Source: CBDAPX01 sp965198725
GTDB taxonomy: Bacteria; Pseudomonadota; Alphaproteobacteria; Rhodobacterales; Rhodobacteraceae
Assembly: GCA_965198725.1 (NCBI GenBank)
Contig: CBDAPX010000001.1
Location: 682,001 to 746,000, forward strand
Length of the DNA: 64,000 nucleotides
Reading direction: 5' to 3'
Both the position numbers and the translations under genes were made by a program. Below are positions 35,702-44,093 of the stretch, in pieces. Every line of letters begins with the position of its first letter. Position 1 is the first letter of the stretch. The notes under the pieces were generated by a model. The model saw nothing but the letters and a program-made list of their open reading frames with translations. It searched no databases and was not told the DNA's origin.

Positions 35702-37231
35702 ATGCGCGGCCCGCACAATATCTGGCGGTTGATCCGCACGGGGGCGACGCTGGAACGCACTGGCGCCATGGGTGTCGTGCTCGACGCGTTCGATGCACCC
35801 CCCTCTTTGCGGTTCGTGGCACGGGCGCTTGGCTGGCCGTTCAAATGGCTGGGGGACAAAGGCGACCCGTCCATGCCACCCGCAACCCGCGCGCTGACGG
35901 CGCTCGGACCGGCTTATATCAAGTTTGGCCAGGTGCTTTCGACCCGCCCGGATGTCGTGGGCGATGAATTGGCCAAACAGCTGCGCGTTCTGCAAGACAA
36001 ACTGCCCCCGTTCAGTATTGAAGAGGCCAAGGCAGAGGTCGAAAAGGAACTGGGACTGCCGGTCGACACGATCTTTTCCGAATTCAGCGAACCGATCGCT
36101 GCCGCCTCTATCGCGCAGGTGCATAAGGCGCGCTTGGCCGATAACGGGCAAGAAGTTGCCGTCAAGGTCCTGCGCCCCGGTATCGAACGCGCGTTTGGCA
36201 AGGACGTGGATGCCTTCTATCTGGCCGCTCGGATCGTCGAGCTGTGCGCCCCGGGGGCCCGCCGGCTGCGCCCGATGGAGGTCATTGAACACTTCGATGG
36301 CGTTGTTCGCGGAGAGCTTGACCTGCGATTGGAAAGCTCCGCCGCCTCTGAATTTGCCGCCAACACCAAGAAGGATGAAGGCTTTCAGCTGCCTCCGATC
36401 ATCTGGCATTTGTCCGCGCGCCGCGTAATGACATTGGGTTGGGCCGATGGCGCGAATATGGGCGACAATGCCGCCATCGACGCCGCTGGCCATGATCGCC
36501 GCGCGCTGGGCGAACGGGTGCTGAAGCTCTTTTTGCTGCACGCTTTGCGCGACGGTTACTTTCACGCAGATATGCATCAGGGCAACCTCAAGGTCGCCGC
36601 CAACGGGGACATTATCGCCTATGATTTCGGGATCATGGGTCATATCGATCAATACACCCGACGGGTCTATGCCGAAATCCTCTTTGGTTTCATCCGCAAG
36701 GACTACAAACGCGTGGCCGAGGTGCATTTCGAGGCCGGCTATGTGCCGGCTGACAAGGACGTCGACGAATTTGCCCGCGCTCTGCGTGCGGTTGGTGAGC
36801 CGATTTTTGGCATGGACGCCTCGCAGATCTCCATGGGTCGTTTGTTGAACTATCTTTTCGAAGTGACCGAACGCTTTGGCATGGAAACCCGCACCGAGCT
36901 GATCTTGTTGCAACGCACGATGGTTGTTGTCGAAGGCGTGGCGCGCTCGCTCAACCCGCATATCAATATCTGGGAGGTCGCGGCACCTGTTGTCACCGAC
37001 TACATCCAGAAATCCATTGGCCCGCAGGCGGTTGTAACTGATCTTTGGAACACCGCTCAGGTGGTGGCCCGGTTTGGTCCACGACTGCCCGGTCTCGTCG
37101 AAAGCGCCCTGATCGCCCAATCGACGCCAAAACCGGCACCCCGAAAAGGGATCAAAGAGTATCTTTGGCCAGCGCTTCTGGGGGCGATTGGCGGCGGCAT
37201 TGCTGTCTTGATCATCGAACATCTTGCCTGA
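35702..37231 (+). CDS. ubiB: UbiB, atypical kinase/ATPase required for ubiquinone synthesis
   Basis: 509 aa. ABC1/ADCK family. The KxGQ motif (YIKFGQVLSTRPD, residues 74-77) and the alanine-rich loop AAASIAQVHKA replace the normal kinase P-loop. Catalytic-loop-like HADMHQGNLKV and the metal motif AYDFGIMG follow. A C-terminal membrane helix (PALLGAIGGGIAVLIIEHL) anchors it to the inner membrane. Expected to help extract or modify hydrophobic quinone precursors. Directly follows ubiE. Confidence 0.96.
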   Translation: MRGPHNIWRLIRTGATLERTGAMGVVLDAFDAPPSLRFVARALGWPFKWLGDKGDPSMPPATRALTALGPAYIKFGQVLSTRPDVVGDELAKQLRVLQDKLPPFSIEEAKAEVEKELGLPVDTIFSEFSEPIAAASIAQVHKARLADNGQEVAVKVLRPGIERAFGKDVDAFYLAARIVELCAPGARRLRPMEVIEHFDGVVRGELDLRLESSAASEFAANTKKDEGFQLPPIIWHLSARRVMTLGWADGANMGDNAAIDAAGHDRRALGERVLKLFLLHALRDGYFHADMHQGNLKVAANGDIIAYDFGIMGHIDQYTRRVYAEILFGFIRKDYKRVAEVHFEAGYVPADKDVDEFARALRAVGEPIFGMDASQISMGRLLNYLFEVTERFGMETRTELILLQRTMVVVEGVARSLNPHINIWEVAAPVVTDYIQKSIGPQAVVTDLWNTAQVVARFGPRLPGLVESALIAQSTPKPAPRKGIKEYLWPALLGAIGGGIAVLIIEHLA

Positions 37232-37256
37232 ACGCGAAATGTGCTACCCTTAAGGT

Positions 37257-38255
37257 ATGCCACGCGACAACCCGCACCGCCCGTTTGTACCTGATCCCGC
37301 ACAATTCGCTCTGTGGCCAGAGATCAGCGGTAACACCGTCAACGGTCTGGGAGAGCCGGACAAGCGCCCGCCATCGATGGTCTATTGGGCCCCTGATCCG
37401 GGCGAAATACCGCATGGGGGTTTGCAATACTATTTCTACGGTCAATCGGCCAAGGAACCCGCGTTCGAGGTTGCCCGCAACGCCAGGCAAATAATCCTCA
37501 ACGCACCATTGGCGGATCTTGCTGACACACCGTTGGACCAAAGCGCAGAGTCTTGGACCGCTGCTTTCTCGCAATTTGTCACGGATGGGGACTGTGAAAT
37601 CACAGGCGTGACCGAACCCGACCCGTCCTGGATATTCGAAGGCTATGCAATCCCTCAATCCCGGATCGTGATGTTCGGCGTCCAGCACGACTATGATGAA
37701 ATCGCACAGGCACCAGACGTCGCCGCCGGGCTGGAAGTGATGGAACAATACGGCCGCGCTGCCGCCGGGGCGAAAAAAGCGGCGAGCTGGATCAGGTCCC
37801 AAGGATGGGATGCGGAACCCGTCACAGGCCCGATGACCGGATCACTGGCCATGATCCCTGCCGCGATTGCCGCCGGTTTTGGCGAATTGGGCAAACATGG
37901 CTCCATCATCAACCCCGACCTCGGGGCGTCTTTTCGCCTGTCTGCTGTTTTGACCGACGCCCCCTTTGCCCTGACGCCACAACAGGATCACGGCATCGAC
38001 GGGTTTTGCCAAAACTGCCGCATTTGCGAGGATGCCTGCCCGCCCGAAGCGCTCTTCTCCGAAAAACAAACCGTGCGCGGCATCGACAAATGGTACGTCG
38101 ATTTTGACAAATGCCTGCCGTATTTCAACGAAACGCACGGATGCGCCATCTGCATCGCTGTCTGCCCATGGTCTCGCCCCGGTGTCGGACCCAACCTCGC
38201 CGCCAAACTGGCCCGGCGCGCGGACCGTCTGGCAACCACCGAACAAACCGGCTGA
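37257..38255 (+). CDS. Reductive-dehalogenase-like / QueG-like Fe-S protein
   Basis: 332 aa, cytoplasmic (no Tat signal). The block AIAAGFGELGKHGSIINPDLG and following RLSAVLTDAPF resemble the cobalamin-binding region of reductive dehalogenases and QueG. Two 4Fe-4S clusters are predicted at the end: Cys251, 254, 257 and 261 (CQNCRICEDACPP), and Cys286, 296, 299 and 303 (CLPYF ... CAICIAVCPW). Without a signal peptide or an RdhB anchor it is unlikely to be a respiratory dehalogenase. The function is unknown. Confidence 0.75.
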   Translation: MPRDNPHRPFVPDPAQFALWPEISGNTVNGLGEPDKRPPSMVYWAPDPGEIPHGGLQYYFYGQSAKEPAFEVARNARQIILNAPLADLADTPLDQSAESWTAAFSQFVTDGDCEITGVTEPDPSWIFEGYAIPQSRIVMFGVQHDYDEIAQAPDVAAGLEVMEQYGRAAAGAKKAASWIRSQGWDAEPVTGPMTGSLAMIPAAIAAGFGELGKHGSIINPDLGASFRLSAVLTDAPFALTPQQDHGIDGFCQNCRICEDACPPEALFSEKQTVRGIDKWYVDFDKCLPYFNETHGCAICIAVCPWSRPGVGPNLAAKLARRADRLATTEQTG

Positions 38256-38261
38256 ACCCAC

Positions 38262-38320
38262 GGCTTCTTTCTTGTTCCAAATACCCTGGGGGAGGCCGCA
38301 GGCCGGGGGCAACGCCCCCA
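38262..38320. repeat. Dispersed hairpin repeat, copy 1
   Basis: Begins cggcttctttcttg, then aaataccctggggg, a small aggccgc/aggcc hairpin, and gggggcaacgccccc. Nearly the same sequence occurs at 40782-40844. It lies between the Fe-S gene and the diesterase gene. Hairpins at both sites could act as terminators or as REP-like elements. Confidence 0.8.
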
Positions 38321-38358
38321 ATAACACCCCTTGAAAATCACCTGGACTTGCTCCTCTT

Positions 38359-39048
38359 ATGGCAGCCATGACTGTTTTCTCTTCCTTCAAAACAGGTTGG
38401 CAGCGGCGCGCTGTTGATGTGCCGATCCTGATTGGCATTCGCCTTCTCAGCCTCGCCCTGATCACGCCGCTTCTGGCCATATGCATCCGCGTCGGCGTGG
38501 CCTTATCCGGCCAAACCGCCCTCACGGATCAGGATATTGCCTATTTCATCCTGTCCCCGATTGGCTTTCCGGTTTTTCTGCTGCTTGCGGGGCTCTGGTT
38601 GATCGGCACGGTGATCGGCTTTGCGATCATGACCGTCAGCTTGCAAAACGCGGCCCTCAGTTCCGAAGGCGCGCTTATGAACGGCGTCACCCGAATTGGT
38701 CGGCGCCTTATACCGATCCTGCAATTTGCCGTGCTTTTCGTCCTGCGGGTACTGGCCCTGATCATGCCGGCTGCGCTAATTGGGGCCTTGGCATCCGCGA
38801 TCCTTTTGGGCGACTACGATATCAATTACTACCTCACGCAACGCCCGCCGGAATTCATCGCGATGATCGCCATCGGCGCGGGTCTGGTCGATGTGACGTT
38901 GGGTCTGGTCCTGCCCCGGCTGCTCAACTGGGCGGTCGCTTTGCACTACGTGATTTTCTCTGGCCATCGTCCAAATGATGCGTTTGCCGCCAGCAAAGCG
39001 AACATGCAGTCGAAACGCGCGCGCTTGTTGCGCGACCTGCTGATCTAG
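38359..39048 (+). pseudogene. Membrane domain of glycerophosphodiester phosphodiesterase (first part, ends at in-frame TAG)
   Basis: 229 codons with five or more hydrophobic helices (ILIGIRLLSLALITPLLAI, IGFPVFLLLAGLWLIGTVI, LIPILQFAVLFVLRVLALI, among others). It matches the membrane domain found at the start of GDPD fusion proteins. The frame ends at TAG (39046-39048) after RDLLI, but the same frame continues without a break (VVLRAAALALVAVVFG) into the catalytic part at 40197. A C-to-T change (CAG to TAG) would explain it. It could be a mutation, a sequencing error or, less likely, read-through. Confidence 0.8.
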
Positions 39049-39075
39049 GTCGTCCTGCGCGCCGCCGCACTGGCC

Positions 39076-40197
39076 TTGGTCGCCGTGGTTTTCGGCGCTG
39101 CGACCAGCTACATCCCCGGTTGGATCGCGAATGGGTTTCGGCTTCAGCTGACCCTGACCTTGATCTTTGCCGCCCTGTGGGGCCTGGCGGCTTTGCTTGT
39201 GGCTGCCATTTCCATGAGCGCCTTGGCAGAGATCCTGTTGGAACGGTTTGACGCCCTCCCGGACCCTTCGAGTTTTCAAGAAGCCAGTGGTCGCCAACGC
39301 AACCTGTTGCGCTTGGCTGGCCTCGCGGTCATCGCCTTTGCCACCTTTGGCATGGTCAGCGGCACCCTGCTTGCGCCTGCGCTGGCCGACCGGGATCCCG
39401 CACTGGTCATCGCGCATCGCGGGGCGGCCGGAACCCATCCGGAAAACACAATGGCGGCGATCCATGCCGCGGTCGAGGCCGGCGCCGACTGGGTCGAGAT
39501 CGATGTTCAGGAAACTGCGGATGGCACGGTCGTGGTCTTTCACGACAGCGACTTCATGAAGCTGGCCACCAACCCGCTCAAGATTTGGGATGCCACCGAT
39601 ACCGACCTTCAGGACATCGATATCGGCAGCTGGTATGACCCGGCCTATGCCGATCAACGGGTGCCGACGCTGGCCGAAGCGCTCGAAGCCGTGCGCGACC
39701 GATCCAAGCTGCTCATCGAGCTGAAATACTACGGCCACGATCAAAAGCTCGAAGAACGGACAATCGATATTGTCGAAGCCGCAGGCATGGCCGATCAGGT
39801 CGCCACCATGTCCCTCAAATACCCGGCCGTCGAAAAGATGAAATCACTGCGGCCCGACTGGCAAAGCGGCGTTCTGGCGGCCACGGCCATCGGCGACCTG
39901 TCCGGGCTAGAGGGAGACTTTATCGCAATCAACGCCACAATGGCCTCCTCGCGGCTGATCCGCCGGGCACACGAGCAAAACAAGAAACTGCTGGTCTGGA
40001 CCATCAATGACCCGCTCGACATGTCGGCCATGATCTCGCTTGGCGTCGATGGCCTGATCACCGACCACCCGGAACTGGCCCGCGAAGTAATCGCCAGCCG
40101 CGAAACGCTGACCCCGGCCGAACGAATCTTCCTTGTGCTGCTGGAACATCTCGGGCTGCTCAGCCTCGATGCCGAGACCACAGATGAAACCGGCTAG
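39076..40197 (+). pseudogene. Catalytic part of the split glycerophosphodiester phosphodiesterase
   Basis: Open frame in phase with the upstream part; coding sense resumes right after the TAG at 39049, and a TTG at 39076 is the first possible restart. After two more membrane helices comes the GDPD TIM-barrel: ALVIAHRGAAGTHPENTMAA with the catalytic HR, WVEIDVQETADGTVVVFHD with metal ligands, and LLIELKYYG. It hydrolyses glycerophosphodiesters to glycerol-3-phosphate and alcohol. The joined protein would be 612 residues. No ribosome-binding site precedes 39076, so the catalytic part may not be made. Confidence 0.8.
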
Positions 40198-40780
40198 CCT
40201 GGCCCTGATCCTGTCGCTCGCTTGCGTAAACGGCGCGGGTAGTGCGTCTGCCGAAGACGGCCTAGCCTACCGTGCTGAACTCGCCGCTCATCAGGCGCTG
40301 GCGCGCATCCGGGCAGAAGTGCCGTTCCCCAACCCCTTCGAAACAGACGGATGCAGCGGTGGTCTCTCCGCCTCATGGCGGCTGGCCTCCGGTCTCTTCA
40401 CCCCTTTTGAAGAGGTCCACGGCGCAACACCCCCATGGGAGGCATGTTGCGTCACCCATGACCGCGCCTACCACCGCGCCGGTCGCGGTGGGGACGCCGC
40501 AGACAGCTACCAGGATCGGCTGATTGCAGATGAGGCACTGCGCCTTTGCGTCATCGACACGGCGGATGACAGACTGGCGTCACTTGCCGACGCCTACGGC
40601 GTGTCGCCAGAAGATGTCACAGACGGTTACGCCCTGATCGCGTCGGCCATGTTCCGCGCCGTGCGCCTGGGCGGTCTGCCATGCTCCGGGCTTCCTTGGC
40701 GCTGGGGCTATGGATTTGATCACTGCATCGTCACACAACAGGATTTTGCCGGACCGACACCCGAAACAAAAGACCGCTGA
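40184..40780 (+). CDS. Secreted phospholipase A2-like protein
   Basis: 198 aa from ATG at 40184, overlapping the diesterase end by 14 nt. Signal peptide MKPASLALILSLACVNGAG, cleaved probably after ASA. The core has DGCSGGLSASW and then WEACCVTHDRAYHRAGRGG. CCxxHD (Cys88, Cys89, His92, Asp93) is the active-site and calcium-loop-side signature of phospholipase A2 folds. Two more cysteine pairs would form disulfides in the periplasm. Overlap with the diesterase gene suggests joint phospholipid breakdown. Substrate and activity are untested. Confidence 0.7.
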   Translation: MKPASLALILSLACVNGAGSASAEDGLAYRAELAAHQALARIRAEVPFPNPFETDGCSGGLSASWRLASGLFTPFEEVHGATPPWEACCVTHDRAYHRAGRGGDAADSYQDRLIADEALRLCVIDTADDRLASLADAYGVSPEDVTDGYALIASAMFRAVRLGGLPCSGLPWRWGYGFDHCIVTQQDFAGPTPETKDR

Positions 40781-40781
40781 T

Positions 40782-40844
40782 CGGCTTCTTTCTTGGCAAA
40801 ATACCCTGGGGGGAGGCCGCAAGGCCGGGGGGCAACGCCCCCCT
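40782..40844. repeat. Dispersed hairpin repeat, copy 2
   Basis: Same order as at 38262: cggcttctttcttgg, aaataccctgggggg, aggccgcaaggcc, then ggggggcaacgcccccc. Immediately after the PLA2-like stop and directly joined to the mosaic repeat that follows. Confidence 0.8.
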
Positions 40845-40950
40845 TAGAGCACGTCGCGCAAAAGCGGGTACCGGTTTTGCGCTCCTCGGACGTGCGTTAT
40901 CAAAGAGTTAGAGCGCGTTCGCCGATTCCAATTCGGCGCAACACGCTCTA
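40845..40950. repeat. RIME-like intergenic mosaic palindromic repeat
   Basis: Two palindromes. The first pairs cacgtc with gacgtg around gcgcaaaa / ttttgcgc, with gcgggtaccgg in its centre. The second pairs tagagcg with cgctcta around cgccga / tcggcg. The gnGGGnACCGGTTTT centre and the AGAGC ends resemble the RIME-type elements of rhizobia. No coding capacity. It lies between the PLA2-like gene and the end of the thiolase gene. Confidence 0.7.
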
Positions 40951-40953
40951 GGA

Positions 40954-42129
40954 TCACATCCGCTCGAACGCGACCGCAATGCCCTGACCGCCACCAATGC
41001 ACATGGTGACCAATGCCTTTGAACCGCCGATGCGTTCCAACTCATAGAGCGCTTTGACGCACAGGATCGCGCCCGTTGCCCCCACGGGATGGCCCAATGC
41101 AATCGCCCCGCCATTGGGGTTCACCTCGGCACCATCCAGCCCCAGTTCCTTGTTCACGGCGAGCGCTTGGGACGCAAAGGCCTCGTTGGATTCGATCACA
41201 TCAAAATCGTCGACCGACAGGCCCGTCCGATCCGTCAGGTTGCGCACCGCCGGGATCGGTCCAATGCCCATCACTTCTGGCCGGACACCCGCATGGGCAT
41301 AGCCCAAAACACGGGCGCGGGGTTTTAGCCCGGCGGCTTCTGCCGCTTCGGCGCGCGCCATGACGATCGCGGCCGCGCCATCATTGATGCCGCTGGCATT
41401 GCCCGCCGTGACGCGTCCGTCTTTCTGAAAGACCGGTCGCAACCCGGCCAGCGCTTCTGCGCTTGTGGCCTTGGGGTGTTCATCGACCGCGAAATCCACC
41501 ATGTCGCGCTTGACCTTGACCTGCACCGGCGTGATCTGGCTTTCGAAATAGCCTGCGTCGATGGCGGCCAATGCACGGGTCTGGCTGTTCAGCGCAAACC
41601 CGTCCATATCTTCGCGGGTGATCTGGTGTTCATCGGCCACGTTTTCGGCCGTCACCCCCATATGCCCGGTCCCAAAGGGGCAGTTGAGCGCGCCCAGCAT
41701 CATGTCCAGAGACCGGACATCCCCCATTTTTTGACCCCAGCGTCCGGCGGGCATGATGTACGGGCTGCGCGACATGCTTTCGGCCCCGCCGGCAAGCGCG
41801 AATTCCGCGTCCCCCAGCATCAGCGCCTGAATGGCCGACACAACCGCTTGGGCACCCGACCCGCACAACCGGTTCACATTCATCGCGGGTGTGCTGTCAG
41901 GAATGCCCGCCTGCATGGCCGCAACGCGGGACAGGTACATGTCCCGCGGTTCGGTGTTGATGACGTGACCAAAGACGACATGACCGATTTGGCCGCCCTC
42001 GACACCGGACCGTTCCAGCGCCGCTTCTGTCACAACTGTGCCCAGATCGATCGGGGCGACGCTGGCCAAAGACCCGCCAAAACCGCCAATCGCTGTGCGG
42101 GCACCATCCAGAATTACGATATCGCTCAT
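40954..42129 (-). CDS. Acetyl-CoA C-acetyltransferase (thiolase)
   Basis: 391 aa from ATG at 42129 (MSDIVILDGARTAIGGFGG). Condenses or cleaves acetyl-CoA/acetoacetyl-CoA. Nucleophile Cys89 in NRLCGSGAQAV, catalytic His in GGAIALGHPVGATG, and second Cys in TMCIGGGQG. The family covers beta-oxidation and biosynthetic (PhaA/AtoB) enzymes; which one cannot be decided here since no phaB or fad gene is adjacent. Divergent from the XRE-cupin regulator gene. Confidence 0.95.
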   Translation of the reverse strand: MSDIVILDGARTAIGGFGGSLASVAPIDLGTVVTEAALERSGVEGGQIGHVVFGHVINTEPRDMYLSRVAAMQAGIPDSTPAMNVNRLCGSGAQAVVSAIQALMLGDAEFALAGGAESMSRSPYIMPAGRWGQKMGDVRSLDMMLGALNCPFGTGHMGVTAENVADEHQITREDMDGFALNSQTRALAAIDAGYFESQITPVQVKVKRDMVDFAVDEHPKATSAEALAGLRPVFQKDGRVTAGNASGINDGAAAIVMARAEAAEAAGLKPRARVLGYAHAGVRPEVMGIGPIPAVRNLTDRTGLSVDDFDVIESNEAFASQALAVNKELGLDGAEVNPNGGAIALGHPVGATGAILCVKALYELERIGGSKALVTMCIGGGQGIAVAFERM

Positions 42130-42242
42130 GTCATCTCTCCTCCGAGGCTTTGACGTGACTATGAATTGCTGCAACTGCATTGTCAGCCAGAACGTTTCGT
42201 CAATGGCTTGACCTGCCCATCATTCCAGTTGAGAAATCCGTT

Positions 42243-42809
42243 ATGACGGAGCATTCAGACAGCATACTGACGCAATTGCCAGCACGGCTGAAAGATGCGC
42301 GACAGGCCAAGGGGCTTTCCTTGGACGCCGTGTCCAAACTGTCTGGCGTGTCCCGGTCTATGGTCAGCCAAATCGAACGCGGCGAAAGCTCTCCGACGAT
42401 TGCAACGTTGTGGAATCTGACCCGCGCCTTGCAGGTTGATTTTGCGGGCTTGCTCGAAGATCAGGGGGATCGCACCCGGATCGAAGTCATGCGGGCCGGG
42501 CAAATGCCCAGCATTGATACACTGGGGTCCGGTTGCCGCATCGTGATCCTGTCCCCGCCGGAAGATGCGGGTGTGCATGAGATTTACGACCTGCATTTTG
42601 AAGCGGCGGGCATGCTGGACAGCCAGCCGCACAAACGGGGCGCTGTGGAACAGTTGACCGTGATCGCAGGAGAGATTGAGATCACATCCGGCGACGCGAC
42701 CACCCGTATCGCACCCGGCGACACCGCGCGTTATGCGGCCGATGTCAGCCACTGTATCTCTGCAATGGACGGTCCCGCGCGGGCGTTATTGGTGGTGCGG
42801 AACGGGTAG
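42243..42809 (+). CDS. XRE-family transcriptional regulator with cupin sensor
   Basis: 188 aa from ATG at 42243. The N-terminal helix-turn-helix (LDAVSKLSGVSRSMVSQIERGESSPTIATL, about residues 22-52) is followed by a C-terminal cupin (VEQLTVIAGEIEITSGDATTRIAPGDTARYAADVSHCI). Such regulators often bind an amino acid or its derivative. It lies just upstream of kbl-tdh on the same strand with a palindrome between them, so control of threonine catabolism is a reasonable inference. Divergent from the thiolase gene. Confidence 0.9.
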   Translation: MTEHSDSILTQLPARLKDARQAKGLSLDAVSKLSGVSRSMVSQIERGESSPTIATLWNLTRALQVDFAGLLEDQGDRTRIEVMRAGQMPSIDTLGSGCRIVILSPPEDAGVHEIYDLHFEAAGMLDSQPHKRGAVEQLTVIAGEIEITSGDATTRIAPGDTARYAADVSHCISAMDGPARALLVVRNG

Positions 42810-42848
42810 AAATCCGAGATAGCGGATTTTTTGTCCGTAATTCAGAAT

Positions 42849-42864
42849 TTCCGACTTTACGGAA
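42849..42864. promoter_or_regulatory. Inverted repeat upstream of kbl
   Basis: TTCCG-N6-CGGAA, flanked by further related pieces (tccgtaattc before, ggaattatgtccg after). It lies 40 bp before the kbl ATG and 40 bp after the XRE-cupin gene stop. Candidate operator for that regulator. Confidence 0.5.
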
Positions 42865-42905
42865 TTATGTCCGATATGGCAGAAAGACGGCAAAGGAGTC
42901 GCGCC

Positions 42906-44093
42906 ATGTCCACCGATTTTCTGACCCATATCACTGACACCCTAAGCCAGATCGACCGAGAAGGCTTGATGAAGCGCGAGCGCATGATCACCTCGCCGCA
43001 AGCCGGCGAGATTTCGGTCGGCGACCGCCAGGTGATCAACCTCTGCGCCAATAATTACCTGGGCCTGGCCGATCACCCGGACCTGATCGCCGCCGCAAAG
43101 GCGGCCATGGAACCTAAGGGGTTTGGCATGGCCAGCGTACGGTTCATCTGCGGCACGCAGGACATTCACCGACAGTTGGAACAACGACTAGCCACCTTTC
43201 TGGGCATGGATGATTCCATTCTGTTTGCCGCCTGTTTCGATGCCAATGGCGGCCTTTTTGAACCGCTGATGGGACCAGAGGACGCAATTGTCTCTGACGC
43301 GCTCAATCACGCCTCGATCATCGACGGTATCCGGCTGTGCAAGGCCAAACGCTATCGCTATGCCAATTCCGATATGACGGACCTCGAAGGTCAGTTGAAG
43401 CAGGCCCGCGAAGACGGCGCGCGCCACATTATGATCGCAACGGATGGTGTGTTCAGCATGGATGGTTACCTGGCCAACCTCACCGACATTCGGGCGCTGG
43501 CCGACAAATATGATGCGATTGTCATGGTGGATGATTGCCACGCCACCGGGTTCATGGGCCCACAAGGGCGCGGTACGCCGGCGCATGCCGGTGTCTCTGT
43601 GGATATTCTGACCGGCACACTGGGCAAGGCGCTGGGCGGGGCCATCGGCGGCTATATCGCTGGGCCGCAACCGGTGATCGACCTCTTGCGCCAACGCGCG
43701 CGCCCCTATCTGTTCTCAAACTCCCTGCCGCCAGCCATCGTGGCGGCCGGGCTGACCGCCCTGGATTTGGTTGAGGCAGGCGACGACCTGCGCACGCAGC
43801 TTTTTGACAATGCCACATATTGGCGGGCGGGGTTGGAACGGCTGGGTTTCGACCTCTTGCCCGGTGAACACCCGATCATCCCCGTGATGCTGGGCGAGGC
43901 GCAGCTGGCACAGGACATGGCTGCGCGGCTTTTTGAAGAAGGTGTTTACGTGTCCGGTTTTTTCTTTCCGGTCGTGCCACGGGGACAGGCCCGCATTCGC
44001 ACACAGATGAACGCCGCACTTACGCGGGAAGAGCTGGACCGGGCACTGGCAGCGTTTGAAACCGCCGGCAAAGCCGTGGGGGTCATATCATGA
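42906..44093 (+). CDS. kbl: 2-amino-3-ketobutyrate CoA ligase (glycine C-acetyltransferase)
   Basis: 395 aa from ATG at 42906 (MSTDFLTHITDTLSQIDREGL), aaaggag upstream. PLP enzyme of the alpha-oxoamine synthase group; with CoA it splits 2-amino-3-oxobutyrate into glycine and acetyl-CoA. N-terminal INLCANNYLGLADHP, substrate segment IMVDDCHATGFMGPQGRGTP, and PLP lysine in TGTLGKALGGAIGG. Its stop overlaps the tdh start, forming the two-step threonine degradation operon. Confidence 0.96.
   Translation: MSTDFLTHITDTLSQIDREGLMKRERMITSPQAGEISVGDRQVINLCANNYLGLADHPDLIAAAKAAMEPKGFGMASVRFICGTQDIHRQLEQRLATFLGMDDSILFAACFDANGGLFEPLMGPEDAIVSDALNHASIIDGIRLCKAKRYRYANSDMTDLEGQLKQAREDGARHIMIATDGVFSMDGYLANLTDIRALADKYDAIVMVDDCHATGFMGPQGRGTPAHAGVSVDILTGTLGKALGGAIGGYIAGPQPVIDLLRQRARPYLFSNSLPPAIVAAGLTALDLVEAGDDLRTQLFDNATYWRAGLERLGFDLLPGEHPIIPVMLGEAQLAQDMAARLFEEGVYVSGFFFPVVPRGQARIRTQMNAALTREELDRALAAFETAGKAVGVIS

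Noticed and set aside
35513..37222. A 569-codon open frame opposite ubiE/ubiB
   Set aside because: It lies fully antisense to strongly conserved ubiB, has no ribosome site or family motif, and is explained by high GC codon use on the real strand.
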